Shown here: positions 10,723 through 21,288 of the stretch, piece by piece
Layout of the letters: every line of letters starts with the position of its first letter
Numbering within the stretch: position 1 is the first letter of the stretch
Assembly: GCA_010909725.1 (NCBI GenBank)
Contig: JAACMV010000017.1
Location: 620,001-684,000, forward strand
DNA length: 64,000 nt
Origin: Picochlorum sp. 'celeri'
Taxonomy: Eukaryota > Chlorophyta > Trebouxiophyceae
Direction: 5' to 3'
Notes under the pieces: generated by a model
What the model saw: the letters and a program-made list of their open reading frames with translations, nothing else
Told to the model about the DNA's origin: nothing
Databases searched by the model: none
Program-made: the position numbers and the translations under genes

Positions 10723-11946
10723 CTAGTATAATTTCTCAGGGAATCCCATGGCTTTGCGGACATTGTCCAGCGTTGCATGGGCCTCATGGGCTGCTGCTTG
10801 GGCCCCTTGGGACAGGACCGCATCAAGATATGCTTGATCACTGATCACCTCGTTATACCTCGCTTGGATTGGTCTGAGATGCTCAATCATCGCATCAGTG
10901 AGTACTGGCTTGAATTCACCCCAACGCATGCCACCGACTTGTTGCAACACGGCTTCATTGCTCATACCAGTGACACACTGGTACATGGTGAGGAGATTTG
11001 TTGCTTCTGGTCGATCAGGATTTCCAAACTCCAATCCATCGAATGCATCCGTCTTTGCTTTTTTAATCTTTGTTTTAATGACATCAGGGGGATCCAGTAG
11101 ATTGATGCGGGAGAGATCTGACTCGGCACTCTTTGACATTTTGGCTCGCCCGTCCTGCAGGGACATGACGCGAGCACCTGCTGGAGGGATGAATGGCTCC
11201 GGCACCTTGAACAGTCGGGTATACTTGCATCCCATCTTCTTTGCTTTTTTACCACCGAATAAGTAATTTGCTCGCTCTGCGAGATCCCTCGCAAGCTCCA
11301 AGTGCTGCTTCTGGTCCTCTCCTACAGGAACCAAGTCTGACTGATACAGCAGAATATCTGCTGCCATGAGCACGGGGTAGGTCAGCAGTCCCGTCCCAAC
11401 CTCTTCGTTTCCAGCTTTTCTACTCTTTTCTTTAAACTGAATCATTTTTTTCAACCACCCGACGGGTGTGATGCAGGATAACAACCACGCCATTTCGGCG
11501 TGGGCAGAGACATGGGACTGCACAAACACCTTGGCTTTTGTGGGATCAATGCCGCAGGCAATATACAACGCTGCTCCGTTCCGAGTAGCTTCTAATAATT
11601 CTTTAGGATTATGAGGGAGGGTAATAGCATGCAAATCGACCACCATAAAGTATGTATCGTACATATCCTGCAAGTCCACCCAGTTTCGAATAGCTCCCAA
11701 ATAATTTCCCAAATGCACCGTCCCTGTTGGCTGCACTCCTGATAATACTCGTTTCCTTCTCGCGGTCGCTGGTTTCTGAGTAGACGTTTCTGATGGATTA
11801 TGCTCTGTATCTGCTGATGTCGCATGACACCCGCTCAGTATGCGACGTGTGGTTGTCAGCAGGTGCTGCTGTCCACCCAGCACATACCGACCAAGGCGGT
11901 GCTGTGAGGTACATGAACACACATTTCTGCTCAACATGTGCGCCAT
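10723..11946 (-). CDS. Tryptophanyl-tRNA synthetase, bacterial/organellar type
   Basis: An intron-free class I synthetase of 407 residues. The HIGH equivalent is GTVHLGNYLGAIRNW near residue 75, and the KMSKS signature is exact (GRAKMSKSAESDLS). VLMAADILLYQSDLVPVGEDQKQHLEL is diagnostic of bacterial-type TrpRS. The first 60 residues are rich in Ser, Arg and Thr (MAHMLSRNVCSCTSQHRLGR), a plausible organellar targeting leader; plants use one such gene for both plastid and mitochondrion, so dual targeting is likely but not shown. The cytosolic TrpRS of eukaryotes has a different N-terminal domain and is not what is seen here. Confidence 0.95.
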   Translation of the reverse strand: MAHMLSRNVCSCTSQHRLGRYVLGGQQHLLTTTRRILSGCHATSADTEHNPSETSTQKPATARRKRVLSGVQPTGTVHLGNYLGAIRNWVDLQDMYDTYFMVVDLHAITLPHNPKELLEATRNGAALYIACGIDPTKAKVFVQSHVSAHAEMAWLLSCITPVGWLKKMIQFKEKSRKAGNEEVGTGLLTYPVLMAADILLYQSDLVPVGEDQKQHLELARDLAERANYLFGGKKAKKMGCKYTRLFKVPEPFIPPAGARVMSLQDGRAKMSKSAESDLSRINLLDPPDVIKTKIKKAKTDAFDGLEFGNPDRPEATNLLTMYQCVTGMSNEAVLQQVGGMRWGEFKPVLTDAMIEHLRPIQARYNEVISDQAYLDAVLSQGAQAAAHEAHATLDNVRKAMGFPEKLY

Positions 11947-12299
11947 GGATGATGTATTCTATATATCTTGATGTATGGAGCTGATGGATCGGAAATCACC
12001 CTTGCAAGACCAATGTTGAGACGATGATGACCATGGAATTGGCAATGTGAGAAAGAATGCTGTCAATTCTCGCTGTCTGTAAAGCTGTCACGTACTTTTA
12101 TTGAAATATGAGATGTAGTATATGAATGGATACATGGGATATCGTCCATGGTGTTGTGATCAGGATGAGGGAGCAGGCAATCTCTCCTTATATAAATACA
12201 TTTAATCAACAAACAACCACATTCGATCAACAAATATTATGTATTGATCCAGAGACCGCCACTATTCTTAATTATAGATATCCATGCATTGCACGTATC
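11947..12299. promoter_or_regulatory. Divergent intergenic region between TrpRS and the small membrane-protein gene
   Basis: This 353-bp gap separates opposite-facing starts. It is AT-rich with no coding frame I trust. An open frame runs through it into the next gene from an ATG at 12126, but that part is low-complexity and is more likely 5' UTR. Confidence 0.35.
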
Positions 12300-12839
12300 A
12301 TGATGAGGGTGGGATTCATGTTATCTATGAATACAAGAGGAAGAGCAGATGGGGCTCTTCTTCTTCCTAGCAGAGGTGTAGTAGTACAAGGAGAAACAAC
12401 ATCTGCCAGACGTCGTGGCCAGGGACTGATGAGATCACGAGAAGCCGGAGTGTGTTGGGCGAAGAAGAATGTGAAGCAGCAGAAGGAGGTATCGTACGGT
12501 CGTGATTGGTATCAGCAGACGAGGGATGCTATGAATACAAAGAGGTCTGCTCGAGAGGAGATGGGTATGTGTTGGTCTTTTCTCTCCTGGGATCTCTGAG
12601 TGATATGCCTGATCGTTGAATTGATGTATTGAATTCTGGTTGTAGAGATTCGTCGGGAAGCGAATCGTAAGGCGAATAATGGACGGGATAGAGAAGATTT
12701 GTATACTGACAACTGGGATGGGGATGTGTACAAGGGTAATAGGGTGAATATTTTGTCAGTGTTGGTTGCCATTTCTGTGTTAGCACCGTTGATCGGTATT
12801 ATATTTGCATTGAACACGTATGGAACCTTGTGGGGATGA
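12300..12839 (+). CDS. Small single-pass membrane protein, probably plastid (unknown function)
   Basis: Model of two exons, 12300-12564 and 12646-12839, with an 81-bp intron (GTATGT...TTGTAG), giving 152 residues. The first 60 or so residues are rich in Arg, Gly and Ser, like a plastid transit peptide. A charged stretch (KKNVKQQKEVSYGRDWYQQT) leads to exon 2, which keeps frame across the junction and ends in DNWDGDVYKGNRVNILSVLV, one hydrophobic helix and a C-terminal NTYGTLWG. The W-GDVYxG-N segment before a single helix recalls small thylakoid proteins, but I cannot name one. ATG 12300 begins a Met-Met pair; starts at 12126 or 12321 are also possible. The convergent ABCG gene ends 176 bp further on. 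Confidence 0.5.
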
Positions 12840-13015
12840 ATTTTATTTTTCATACATTATTAGTAATAGTTGTAGTATTGCTGTGTGGAACAAGATGCTA
12901 GCTGCAGAAACAGATTGGTATATTCCTTGTATTGTCTTCTTGCTCTTGCGATACAGTTATCTCAATGCTCTTATTTGTGCTATTTAATCATGATTGTTGA
13001 TCAACAATAGGTGTC

Positions 13016-16000
13016 TCAGCGACGGTCATATCTGATGTATGCAAGGGCCAGCATAGCACAGGCCTTGAAAAAAGCCACGTATGCAAACACTATTAGAGCA
13101 CACCACCAAATGAAACCATAGTTGTATCCGAAAAAAGTTGAGATGAAGTCGCCAACGGATATATTTTCAATGTAACCTAGCATGGGCACTTGGCTGTCAG
13201 CCAGCTGGGAAGCTCCAAGACCATACATGACCCAGTACGTGGGAAAAGATTGACAAATCACACTCCAGAACGTAGACAACTGGGGCAGTGGAATAAAAAA
13301 TCCAGTTCCTGCGGACCATAGACCCTGAATTAGTCCAAGCACAAGAAGTGCGAGCTCCTGATTTGGAAGAGCAATGACTAAAACCTGGCCCAAGAAAGTG
13401 TACTGCATCAAAAAGTCGACCACTTGAAGAATTCGCTCAGGCATCACTGTATCCCTAGTTTTAAATCACATACCATAGTATTCGATAGAAAAAAGAGCAG
13501 GAAGCAGTAAAAGAACTTCCAAGCCACTGGGACCAATCCAATCATCCAATACGCCAATGAAACCATGATTATCGATTGCAACATCAAATAAGGGATCTCT
13601 GATATGCCGTGGGCTATGTTGAATGCCACTGGTTTATACAGCGATGCAGCTCTATGTCGGTAGAAAACTGCTCTCTCGAACGACAAGAGTGGCATGACCC
13701 TGCATTTATTTTAGTTTTTTTAGTGACCCACAGATGACAAGAATCGTACCAGTGCAACCTGCCATAGCTAACGTACCCTGTGCTGTTGAAGTTACTGGAA
13801 AAAGATAAGATCATGGAAATCCCTCCCTGCAAAAGCACAAAAACGGCAGAGCGTAATTTTCCATCCTCTTTTGTTTGAGCGACACATGTCTTCACTCACC
13901 AAGACATTCTGGATTGTACCAAGACTAGCCCCATCAGACCCTGGGTGAATTCTTTTTCCCTCCCCAAGATAAATAAATCCACAAAAGAGAGCAGAGGCGA
14001 TGCTCATCGTCAGTCTGGTGAAATTATAATCGACAGCTCTCCAATAGAACAAGAAATATATTTTGAGCACTTCCCTGATCTGTGTCAATAGTGAATTCTC
14101 TCTTCGATTCTCGCCTTCTTGATCATCGTCCTGCAGGCTGTTGACCAGATGATCCATTTGACTTAACACTCGACTATATGTCTTCGAAGCACGGAATGCT
14201 GCGGGAAAGTCCACACGCTGACTTGTTCCAGCTGCCACCATAGATGCTCCTGTCACTTCAAGCATCCAGGTAGCAGGATTGCGGCCTGGTTGTATGGGGT
14301 ATACCCCTGGAAGACTTTCTAAGTACGACACCAGGTCGCGACTCTGATCGCCCAGAGGACCAAAGTATGCGAGATGACCCCCAGGCTGGAGCAGGATCAG
14401 CATATTAAAAGCCTCGAAATTTTCCATCAACGGCTGGTGGATGGTGACAATGACCGTTCGACGGCTTTTTGATATATTTTTGATCGCTCGCATCACACTG
14501 GATGCTGCACTTGCGCCTAGCCCTGAAGTGGGTTCGTCCTGCAAAGTCAACGGGTATCCATAATAAACTCATACCATGTTATTTGATCAGATACGCAATT
14601 CTTGTGAAATGGCATATACTTGATAATTAGCTGTCTGGCTTACCATCAAAATCACGGGCGAAGTTCCCATCAGTTCCAGTCCAATGCTTAATCGCTTCCT
14701 CTGGTGAGCAGATAAACCTCTGCCACCAGGCTCACCAACAAGCAAATGAGCATGGGACTGAAGTTCTATTTGACACAAGGCTTCAGTGATGATAGAGGAT
14801 ATCTGGTGATAATCTACCTCGGCTTCCAGTAAACGCAGCCTGGCAGCAAAGTAAAGTGTTTCTTGGACAGTAATCCATGGGGAGTGTAAATCTTCCTGCT
14901 CCACGTATCCAACTACCCTGGACAGCGGGCGATTAGACATTTCACTTCCATTGACTAAAACATCTCCCCTAATGACGCCTTGAGTCTTTCGACCGGCAAG
15001 GATATCCATCAGTGTCGTCTTGCCAGCCCCAGAGACCCCCATTAGGGCAGTGAGGTGGCCAGGCTGGGCATAGAAATCAACGTTCCGGAGCAGTTGAATG
15101 GTGCCCTCGATCTCCGTATCACCACAACCTCGAATCATACTTGGATGTTTTTTCCTTGATTTATTTCTGACGTAATAGTTTAGCCCCCTGCATATGACCG
15201 TAACAGGCTCCACTAAGATTTCATCTTCTGTGGTCTGGTAGTTGCAGGCGTGCTCCTTGCTGATGGACCCTGCTTTCTCATACGCAAGGCTGCCTCTTTT
15301 ACGCGACACGCTCTTCGAATCGACGCGCAAAAGTTTTTGTCCAACTGCTTTCATGATGCGCATGCTATTTGAACCTTTGCGGTCCTGCCCTGAGTGTATA
15401 GTGGTATACTGCTGGGAAGGGTGTAGATACGTTATTGCCATGGCACTCCCCAGCATACAAATCAGCATGACTCCTAAATTGTACGCCAGGGATACCCATA
15501 TCCAAATTTGGTTGGTAAAAAGAGCGAACAATTCAAGAATAGTATATCCTGCTTGTCCCCAGACAGAAGAAGTCAATTCATTGATACAAAGAGCCCTCAA
15601 AGTGTATGCCATGGGATTCAATCCATAATAAATCCAAATCAACCATGCTGGAATCGATGATCTCAAAATAGAGAACCCGTTTGTGATGAGCCACACCAGG
15701 ATCAGGAAGTTACTGATAGTCATGGAGACTCCTTGATTGGGTGAGACAAAAGACACAAACCTGAATATGGAGGATGAAGACACCATGCAAGACCAGTTCG
15801 TCACCACAAACACAAAAAAGTTCATTGATGTTCTTGTGAGACCTGATAACCAATACAGACATAGGGAGAACACAATTGACTCAAGCATGAATAAGAGCAT
15901 GTCCTCCATTGCTTGCGCTAAAATATATGAAGATGGAGGAAAGAGGTGCTTGTCCCTCTGCTTCAGCAAGACCGGTTTCGCTATAAATGCTGAAGCAATC

Positions 16001-17807
16001 AATGGTACTTGAATGAAGACTACGAACCCAGCTGCCGCTGTAATCAGCGCTATTGTCTTCCTGCCCTCGGCCAGAATTTGCTGGGGATCTGGATCACCTG
16101 TTGGGCCCACTTTTGAGAAGAAAAATCCTAGGAATAACCCACAGATTACGTTGGTCATCATCCTGGAAGCTACAAAGAGGCTCTCTCTCTTCATGAGCAA
16201 TAAATGGCGTCTGAAAACCAAGAAAATCAGAACGAGTGTCTTGCGAGCAAACCTCTTTTGTGGCATCTGAGGGCAGAAATTTGTTTTTTCCAATGCAACT
16301 TGCTCGATCTCCGCATCAATAGACTTACCAATTTCAGAATACCTCAATGCTTGTACCATTTGATCTACAGGCACCAAAAGACTTTCTGGGGCTCGGGGAG
16401 CAAGCGCATCACGTGCCTGGCAGGCCTCTGCCATGGTCCTGGTCAGTAGATCTGTAGAAGAAAATTCCATTTGCCCCAGTGGTGTCGTGATTTCCTGTAA
16501 AAACGATCCTACCTCCACTCGAGGAGGACAAATGAATCCAAATTCCTGGAAGAAGGGAACAGCATCGCTCACAGGACCCCTGCATAAAACCACCCATCCA
16601 TAATGCCAACAAAGTTGCACTTCAAAGCATGTAGGTTCACGTACTCATAAATTATCCTCCCATCGGTCAAAATCATAACATCGTCAAACAATTCCATGAG
16701 TTCTGGAGAGGTATGCAGCAGGCTGACTACGATGGTGCGATTCATCGAATGGCACATGTCCCGGAGAGATTGTACAACAGAGAATGCTGTGGCACTACAC
16801 ATGTGCAAGGTACATTGAAGATGTTCTCAGTCTTTATCCGATGGTCCTCTGGATACCATGAATCAAAATGGAAGATACGTAAGGAAATAAAAGACTTACC
16901 TGTCTAATCCAGTCGATATTTCATCCATGAAAAATGCCAAATATGGACCCACAAGGGCTTCTGCAGTTGTGAGTCGTTTCTTCTCACCTCCGGATATGCC
17001 GCGCACCATTTCATCCCCGACCAAGGTATCCTTTACATGGTGTAGACCTAGAATATGGAGAGATGCGTCTGTGATAGCATCCAAATTATGCGTGGCAGTG
17101 TCTGAGGATTTTGTGTGGTGGCCCTCCAAGGAAGACATCTCAAAAGCGGCTTCTGTCAAAGCATATTGATGCCCAGGGTTTTCGCCCAGCTTCGACTCTT
17201 TCCCACATTTCGGTGCAAATACTCTACCAATACACGAACATTTTCGGTCATGGGAGCTCTTTCTTTGAGAGCAGGGCTCTGGGTTGAGGCATGATGCAGC
17301 AAACCTCACTGTCTCCCTGACTGTCAACAAGGGGATGTGCCGATCATGCTGACTCACGTACCCCGCCACCCTGGGTAGACAGAAAGAGCTATTGTCCACG
17401 CCATTGTAAAGAATGCTTCCACTTGTCTGTGACAGCCTTTTGTGTAGATACAGCCTGCCGCTAAGGTGCTGCATTAGCAGGGACTTTCCTGACCCAGGTG
17501 GTCCAATCAGCAAAGTGAACCTTCCTGGTTTGATCACACCTCTCACTCTATCAAGGAGTTTGATTTTTTGCTTTGGCGACCTCACGCAAGGTATCGCAGC
17601 TCGAACTAAACCTTTGGTAGAGTTCCATATGGAAGGGCTGGGTGCCGCAGTGACTTCAGCTTCCAGAGTTACATCACTAAAATAGATGGAGATGGATGAA
17701 GCACTTGCCTTATCCTGATTCAGAAAATACTCCAAGGCCTCCTCTCTGCCTTTCTGCTCAGAAAACTTCGTTGGCCCTGATTTGCCTGACGAACTTGATG
17801 CATCCAT
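13016..17807 (-). CDS. Full-size ABCG/PDR-type ABC transporter, seven exons
   Basis: Exons in transcription order: 17807-16900, 16794-16645, 16579-14644, 14538-13900, 13826-13777, 13699-13474 and 13402-13016. All junctions keep phase and give 1431 residues. Introns are 65-105 bp. Order is NBD1-TMD1-NBD2-TMD2, as in plant, oomycete and fungal pleiotropic drug resistance pumps. NBD1 has Walker A GPPGSGKS (about residues 102-109), signature ISGGEKKR and Walker B FFMDEISTGLD. NBD2 has GVSGAGKTT, LSAHQRKRL and ILMDEPTSGL. In NBD2 the D-loop aspartate after SGL is glycine (SGLGASAA). The last TMD carries FERAVFYRHRAASLY, close to the PDR consensus. Likely a plasma-membrane lipid or xenobiotic exporter; the substrate cannot be read from sequence. 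The last exon could also be read to 13447, but that leaves phase broken. Confidence 0.9.
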
Positions 17808-18303
17808 ACTTTAAAGATGGTATCGGGAAGCACGATTTGGGATTTCCCGACTTGGGATTTGCTCACTCTGCGACGTCAAATAGCCGTCATCCAGTGTCGC
17901 TCTGTGAAATACGGCACTAAGCGACAGATCGAAACAATGCCGCGTTTAATATCCAAACGTTTTGAATATTTTTAGTCACAATATTTTGTACTAGTTTATG
18001 TACAAAAGTATCCATCAACGTTGACTCAACAAGAAGTAGGACGCTACCTGGCTAGATAGAGCAGCCACTCGGATGCATCCGCACTCGTATCATATTTGGC
18101 ATATATGTTTATGGGACCGACCGACCGACTCAGCAAAGCTGCTCACATGTCGCGATGAGCAAAAGCCATTACATTTTTTTACCGAAAAAGTCTGTGGAGC
18201 TCTCTGTCATGGTAGATACATCGGATATATTTTCGAATGCTTCACATGCCGCGTGACCCCTGTACCAGCAGCGCCATCAGTGTATTCGTCTGCTAAGCGC
18301 CAA
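17808..18303. promoter_or_regulatory. Divergent intergenic region between ABCG and the flavin oxidase gene
   Basis: No coding frame is seen in this 496-bp region. Just upstream of the ABCG start there is a 7-bp inverted repeat TCGGGAA (17823-17829) and TTCCCGA (17844-17850), overlapped by a 9-bp direct repeat TTGGGATTT at 17837-17845 and 17852-17860. The rest is AT-rich. Confidence 0.35.
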
Positions 18304-19872
18304 ATGCTCAGACTTTTCTGGGTTTTGCTCCTCAAGCTAAGCTTGGTGCACTCGGCCCGGCCGTCAATCTCGACCTTAGGTACTTTCTGTTGTATATTGA
18401 TATTCATTCTATCTTTGGGTTTCTACACATTGTCAGCAGCATATGAGCAAATGATTTCTTTCTTGCTGCATATGTAGAAAATGGCTAGTAGGCACTAGTT
18501 CATTCTTTCTCCATTAGATTGCCAATGCAATCACAGGAACCCATCTACATATGCAGATCAAGAGCCATCTAAACCTTTGAAAACAGACCGTATTGCAATT
18601 ATAGGTGGTGGTGTCTCGGGCCTCACAGCTGCCTTCAGACTGGAGCAGTTGGGGTACAAGGGTGTAACGTTATACGAACAAGAAGATCGCTTTGGTGGAA
18701 AGGTGTACTCCTACGATTATAATGGGCACGTGTATGAGGTTGGAGCGATCTGGGCAGAACGGGACCATGATGTTCTCATGGAGTTGGCGACAGCATTCAA
18801 TTTCAGCCTTGTCCCAGACCCGGGCATAATGCTCGTGCGTTCAGGTAATGGGACTGGTTTTAACTACTATCAGATACCCTCTGACATCTTGTCTGAAATG
18901 ATCCTTAAGTATCCCTCTTGGTCCAAGGTTGCTGACAAATATGGTTACTTAACAGAGCCAAAAGGTTTTTTCTATGCAAATGACTCAGATCTGTTCTTGA
19001 ATTTTGACGACTTTGCCAAACAAAATGATATCGAGGTATACGCATCGTATTTCCGTCCTTTTTGGATAGGATGTGGCTATGGCTACTATGAAACCACACC
19101 TGCCATGTATGTTCTCAAGTTGGCTTTGCAGATGATTGGTGGCATTCTTGGCGGCGGGACTCCAGAGCCTCAGTTCAACTCACAGCTGCTCATAGCTCCG
19201 GAAGGATTCCAAACATTGTTTGTGAATGTGGGAGAATCTTTAAAGGATGCTAGACTCAACAGCAAGGTAACCTCTATACAGCGTACCATGGAGGGCAATG
19301 CCACTCGCATTCAAGTTGATGTTGATGGGGTTACAGAGGTGTATGACTACTTGATTCTCACACCGAACCTTCGAGACGCTCTAGACTATCTTGATGCAAA
19401 TGAAGAGGAGGTTGAGCTCTTTACACAGGTACAAAGCTATGATCTATTGGTTCAACTTACAAAGACAACCACCTCTACAGAATGGCCAACCACAGTTTTT
19501 TTCAATCAGTATGGAACACCAAACACAAGCGGACATGTTGTTGGGATGCGCAACGGCATAGCAGACGACAATGTATGGTGTTCAGGGCAGATCAATCAGC
19601 AGAATGCCAGCTTGGAGCAAATGGATGTACTGCACAAAAAAGATTTTGTTGCAGCAGGACTGTCTCCAGTTGAGACAGTGAAACAAGTCTCGTGGAATTA
19701 TTTTCCACATGTAGACGGCAAGAGCTTGGCATCAGGATTTTATCCCAAGATTGATGCGCTTCAGGGTAACCAGAATACATTTTACTTGGGAAGTGTCTTT
19801 GGCTTTGAGACTGTCATGGGTAGTGCTGATTTTGCAAACACATTGATTCTCAAGAAATTTTCAAGCAAATAG
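18304..19872 (+). CDS. Secreted/ER flavin amine oxidase-like protein
   Basis: Two exons, 18304-18379 and 18518-19872, with a 138-bp intron (donor GTACTT, acceptor ATTAG), encode 476 residues. Exon 1 is a signal peptide (MLRLFWVLLLKLSLVHS) that joins in phase to exon 2; without it the FAD fold would lack a proper start, since exon 2 alone offers only TTG. The FAD motif IAIIGGGVSGLTAAFRLEQLG is followed by the acidic end of the second strand (LYEQEDRFGGKV) and the amine-oxidase GHVYEVGAIWAERDH region. The C-terminal FAD contact is weakly visible (YLGSVFGFETVMGSADFA). NxS/T sites are present. This belongs to the flavin amine oxidase/NAD(P)-binding_8 group; polyamine, amino-acid or carotenoid-like substrates are all possible and I cannot choose. 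Confidence 0.8.
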
Positions 19873-19955
19873 AATAGTCTTCGAGGGAAGAATAATGAAT
19901 GTCTGACATCGTTAATTATTATTATTCGCCATACGCAGTCATGAAATAGAGTATG

Positions 19956-20798
19956 TCACGCGTTCTCAGCATCTTCTTCTCCTCCTTTCTCTTCCTCTTC
20001 TTCTTGTTGTTGCTGTTCTTCTTCTTCTTGCTGTTGGTCTTCTTCAAGTACTTCTGCCTGCTCCTCCTCTCCCACCATGTCACCATCTTCATTCTCTTCT
20101 TCTTCTTCTTCTTCTTCTACTACTAGTTCGTCCTCTCGTTCCACAGGAGCAGCACGGGGAGCAAAAAATGAATGCAACGTTTTCCCCTTTCCAGCTCCTC
20201 CACCACTCTCCTTCCTCTTCCTCCCACCACCACCACCACCACCACCACCACTCCCATCCACCCGTCGCTTCTTCATTTCAACAAATACATCCTCATGCTC
20301 AAACGATATCGGCAACCCAATCTCCTTCATCCTCGAATCCGACCGTGCCGCAGCTTCAATGTCTGAAAATTTGAAATTCTTTCTCTTCTGCGCCTTTGCA
20401 TATTCAAGCGATCTCGTTGCCAACAACCCTATAAACATCCCAGTAGCCTCTGCAATAACTCGTACCGCATCTCCACTCACTCGCTTCACCTCTTCGTCTC
20501 GGCAAATAACCTTTTTGACCAAAGACAATGGCAACATGGCTCGCTGCTCCTTCTTCGCTGATCCTTTGTCGCCATCTTTACTAGACGATGGATCCACATT
20601 AGAGACAGCAGCAGCTGCTGCCAAATCCTTGTACTTTTGCTTCTCGTCGTCTGACAACTGTCGCCACATGGCTCCCATCTCCTTGGCAACGTCTGCCACG
20701 CCCACCTTGTCACCCCCTCTCTCCGCCAGTAATTTCTCTCGAACATGTGGCCTCTGTTCATCTGTAAAGATAAAATATGCCGTCCGTCCTCGACCCAT
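19956..20798 (-). CDS. HMG-box plus CHRAC1/POLE4-type histone-fold protein
   Basis: A 280-residue protein from the ATG at 20798; 22 more upstream codons are open but begin with GTG. Residues about 3-62 form an HMG box (GRGRTAYFIFTDEQRPHV... MWRQLSDDEKQKYKDLA). Residues about 88-161 form a histone fold of the NF-YC/POLE4/CHRAC1 class, with LPLSLVKKVICRDEEVKRVS, ATGMFIGLLATRSLEYAK and NFKFSDIEAAA. A glycine run follows, then KTLHSFFAP near residues 206-214, which resembles a PCNA-interacting box without its glutamine, and a very acidic Glu/Gln tail. The parts point to a chromatin or replication protein, perhaps a Dpb3/POLE4-like partner of a second histone-fold subunit. Fusion to an HMG box is the unusual point. 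The tail is encoded by GAA/GAG and CAG-type repeats. Confidence 0.85.
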   Translation of the reverse strand: MGRGRTAYFIFTDEQRPHVREKLLAERGGDKVGVADVAKEMGAMWRQLSDDEKQKYKDLAAAAAVSNVDPSSSKDGDKGSAKKEQRAMLPLSLVKKVICRDEEVKRVSGDAVRVIAEATGMFIGLLATRSLEYAKAQKRKNFKFSDIEAAARSDSRMKEIGLPISFEHEDVFVEMKKRRVDGSGGGGGGGGGRKRKESGGGAGKGKTLHSFFAPRAAPVEREDELVVEEEEEEEENEDGDMVGEEEQAEVLEEDQQQEEEEQQQQEEEEEKGGEEDAENA

Positions 20799-21288
20799 CC
20801 TTCTTTCGTGTTTTGGTTGCTTCTTTCCTTTCCCAATTGCAAGGGACTCTTCCTTGCAACCCACTTGGTTGGTTTATCTAATGAAGCTGTACTACTGATT
20901 CGGATCCAATGACTTTTTTTTTAATATGGTTTTCATAATACCTTAGTAGTGAGAAGCATGCTGTTGAGATGTGTATGTTTCGATTCATACAAAAATTTGA
21001 ATCGATCGATCTCTTTCTGCAGAGATCTCTAGAGATCGGATCTCTAGAGATCTTGAGCCACGTTTCGAGATTTGAATTCAATTTTGGAACACGAGGCTGG
21101 GTAGTACTGGAAAAGAATCTTACTATATAAATAGAAAAATTCATATGTGAATATCAGGCAAAAAAAGAGGGATTTATTGTTTTTGCTGCATTCGTGACCT
21201 GCATGGCATGGCACACGAGTGTGCCATGCTTTCTTCTTCATAGTAATACTTGACTTGACATTGTCAAGAGCACGTATAAATACCAAGT
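20799..21288. promoter_or_regulatory. Divergent promoter region with tandem 14-bp palindromes
   Basis: This 490-bp gap lies between the HMG/histone-fold gene and POP4. No gene is seen in it. It holds two tandem copies of the perfect palindrome GATCTCTAGAGATC (21024-21037 and 21039-21052), followed by a TTTCGAGATTTGAATTC stretch at about 21063-21079. The first ATG of POP4 follows at 21289. Confidence 0.5.
21024..21052. repeat. Two tandem copies of palindrome GATCTCTAGAGATC
   Basis: The 14-bp perfect palindrome occurs at 21024-21037 and 21039-21052, one base apart, so the centres are 15 bp apart. A related palindrome lies at 27419-27441. The location between two divergent starts suggests a protein-binding site, which is inference. 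Confidence 0.7.

Noticed and set aside
13403..13447. Extension of the last ABCG exon upstream to 13447 (MPERILQVVDFLMQ)
   Set aside because: No acceptor there keeps phase with the previous exon. The acceptor at 13403 does so, gives a 71-bp intron of normal size and joins directly to the family sequence.
3970..20000. ATT/TTA and CTT trinucleotide runs (e.g. 3989, 9966, 10410, 19915) as repeat arrays
   Set aside because: Each has only four to six units, is scattered and has no spacers or flanking duplication. They are ordinary microsatellites. No CRISPR-like periodicity is present anywhere.
20077..20898. Plus-strand open frame of about 273 codons, Ser/Pro/Phe-rich
   Set aside because: It mirrors the acidic and glycine runs of the HMG/histone-fold gene and has no domain of its own.
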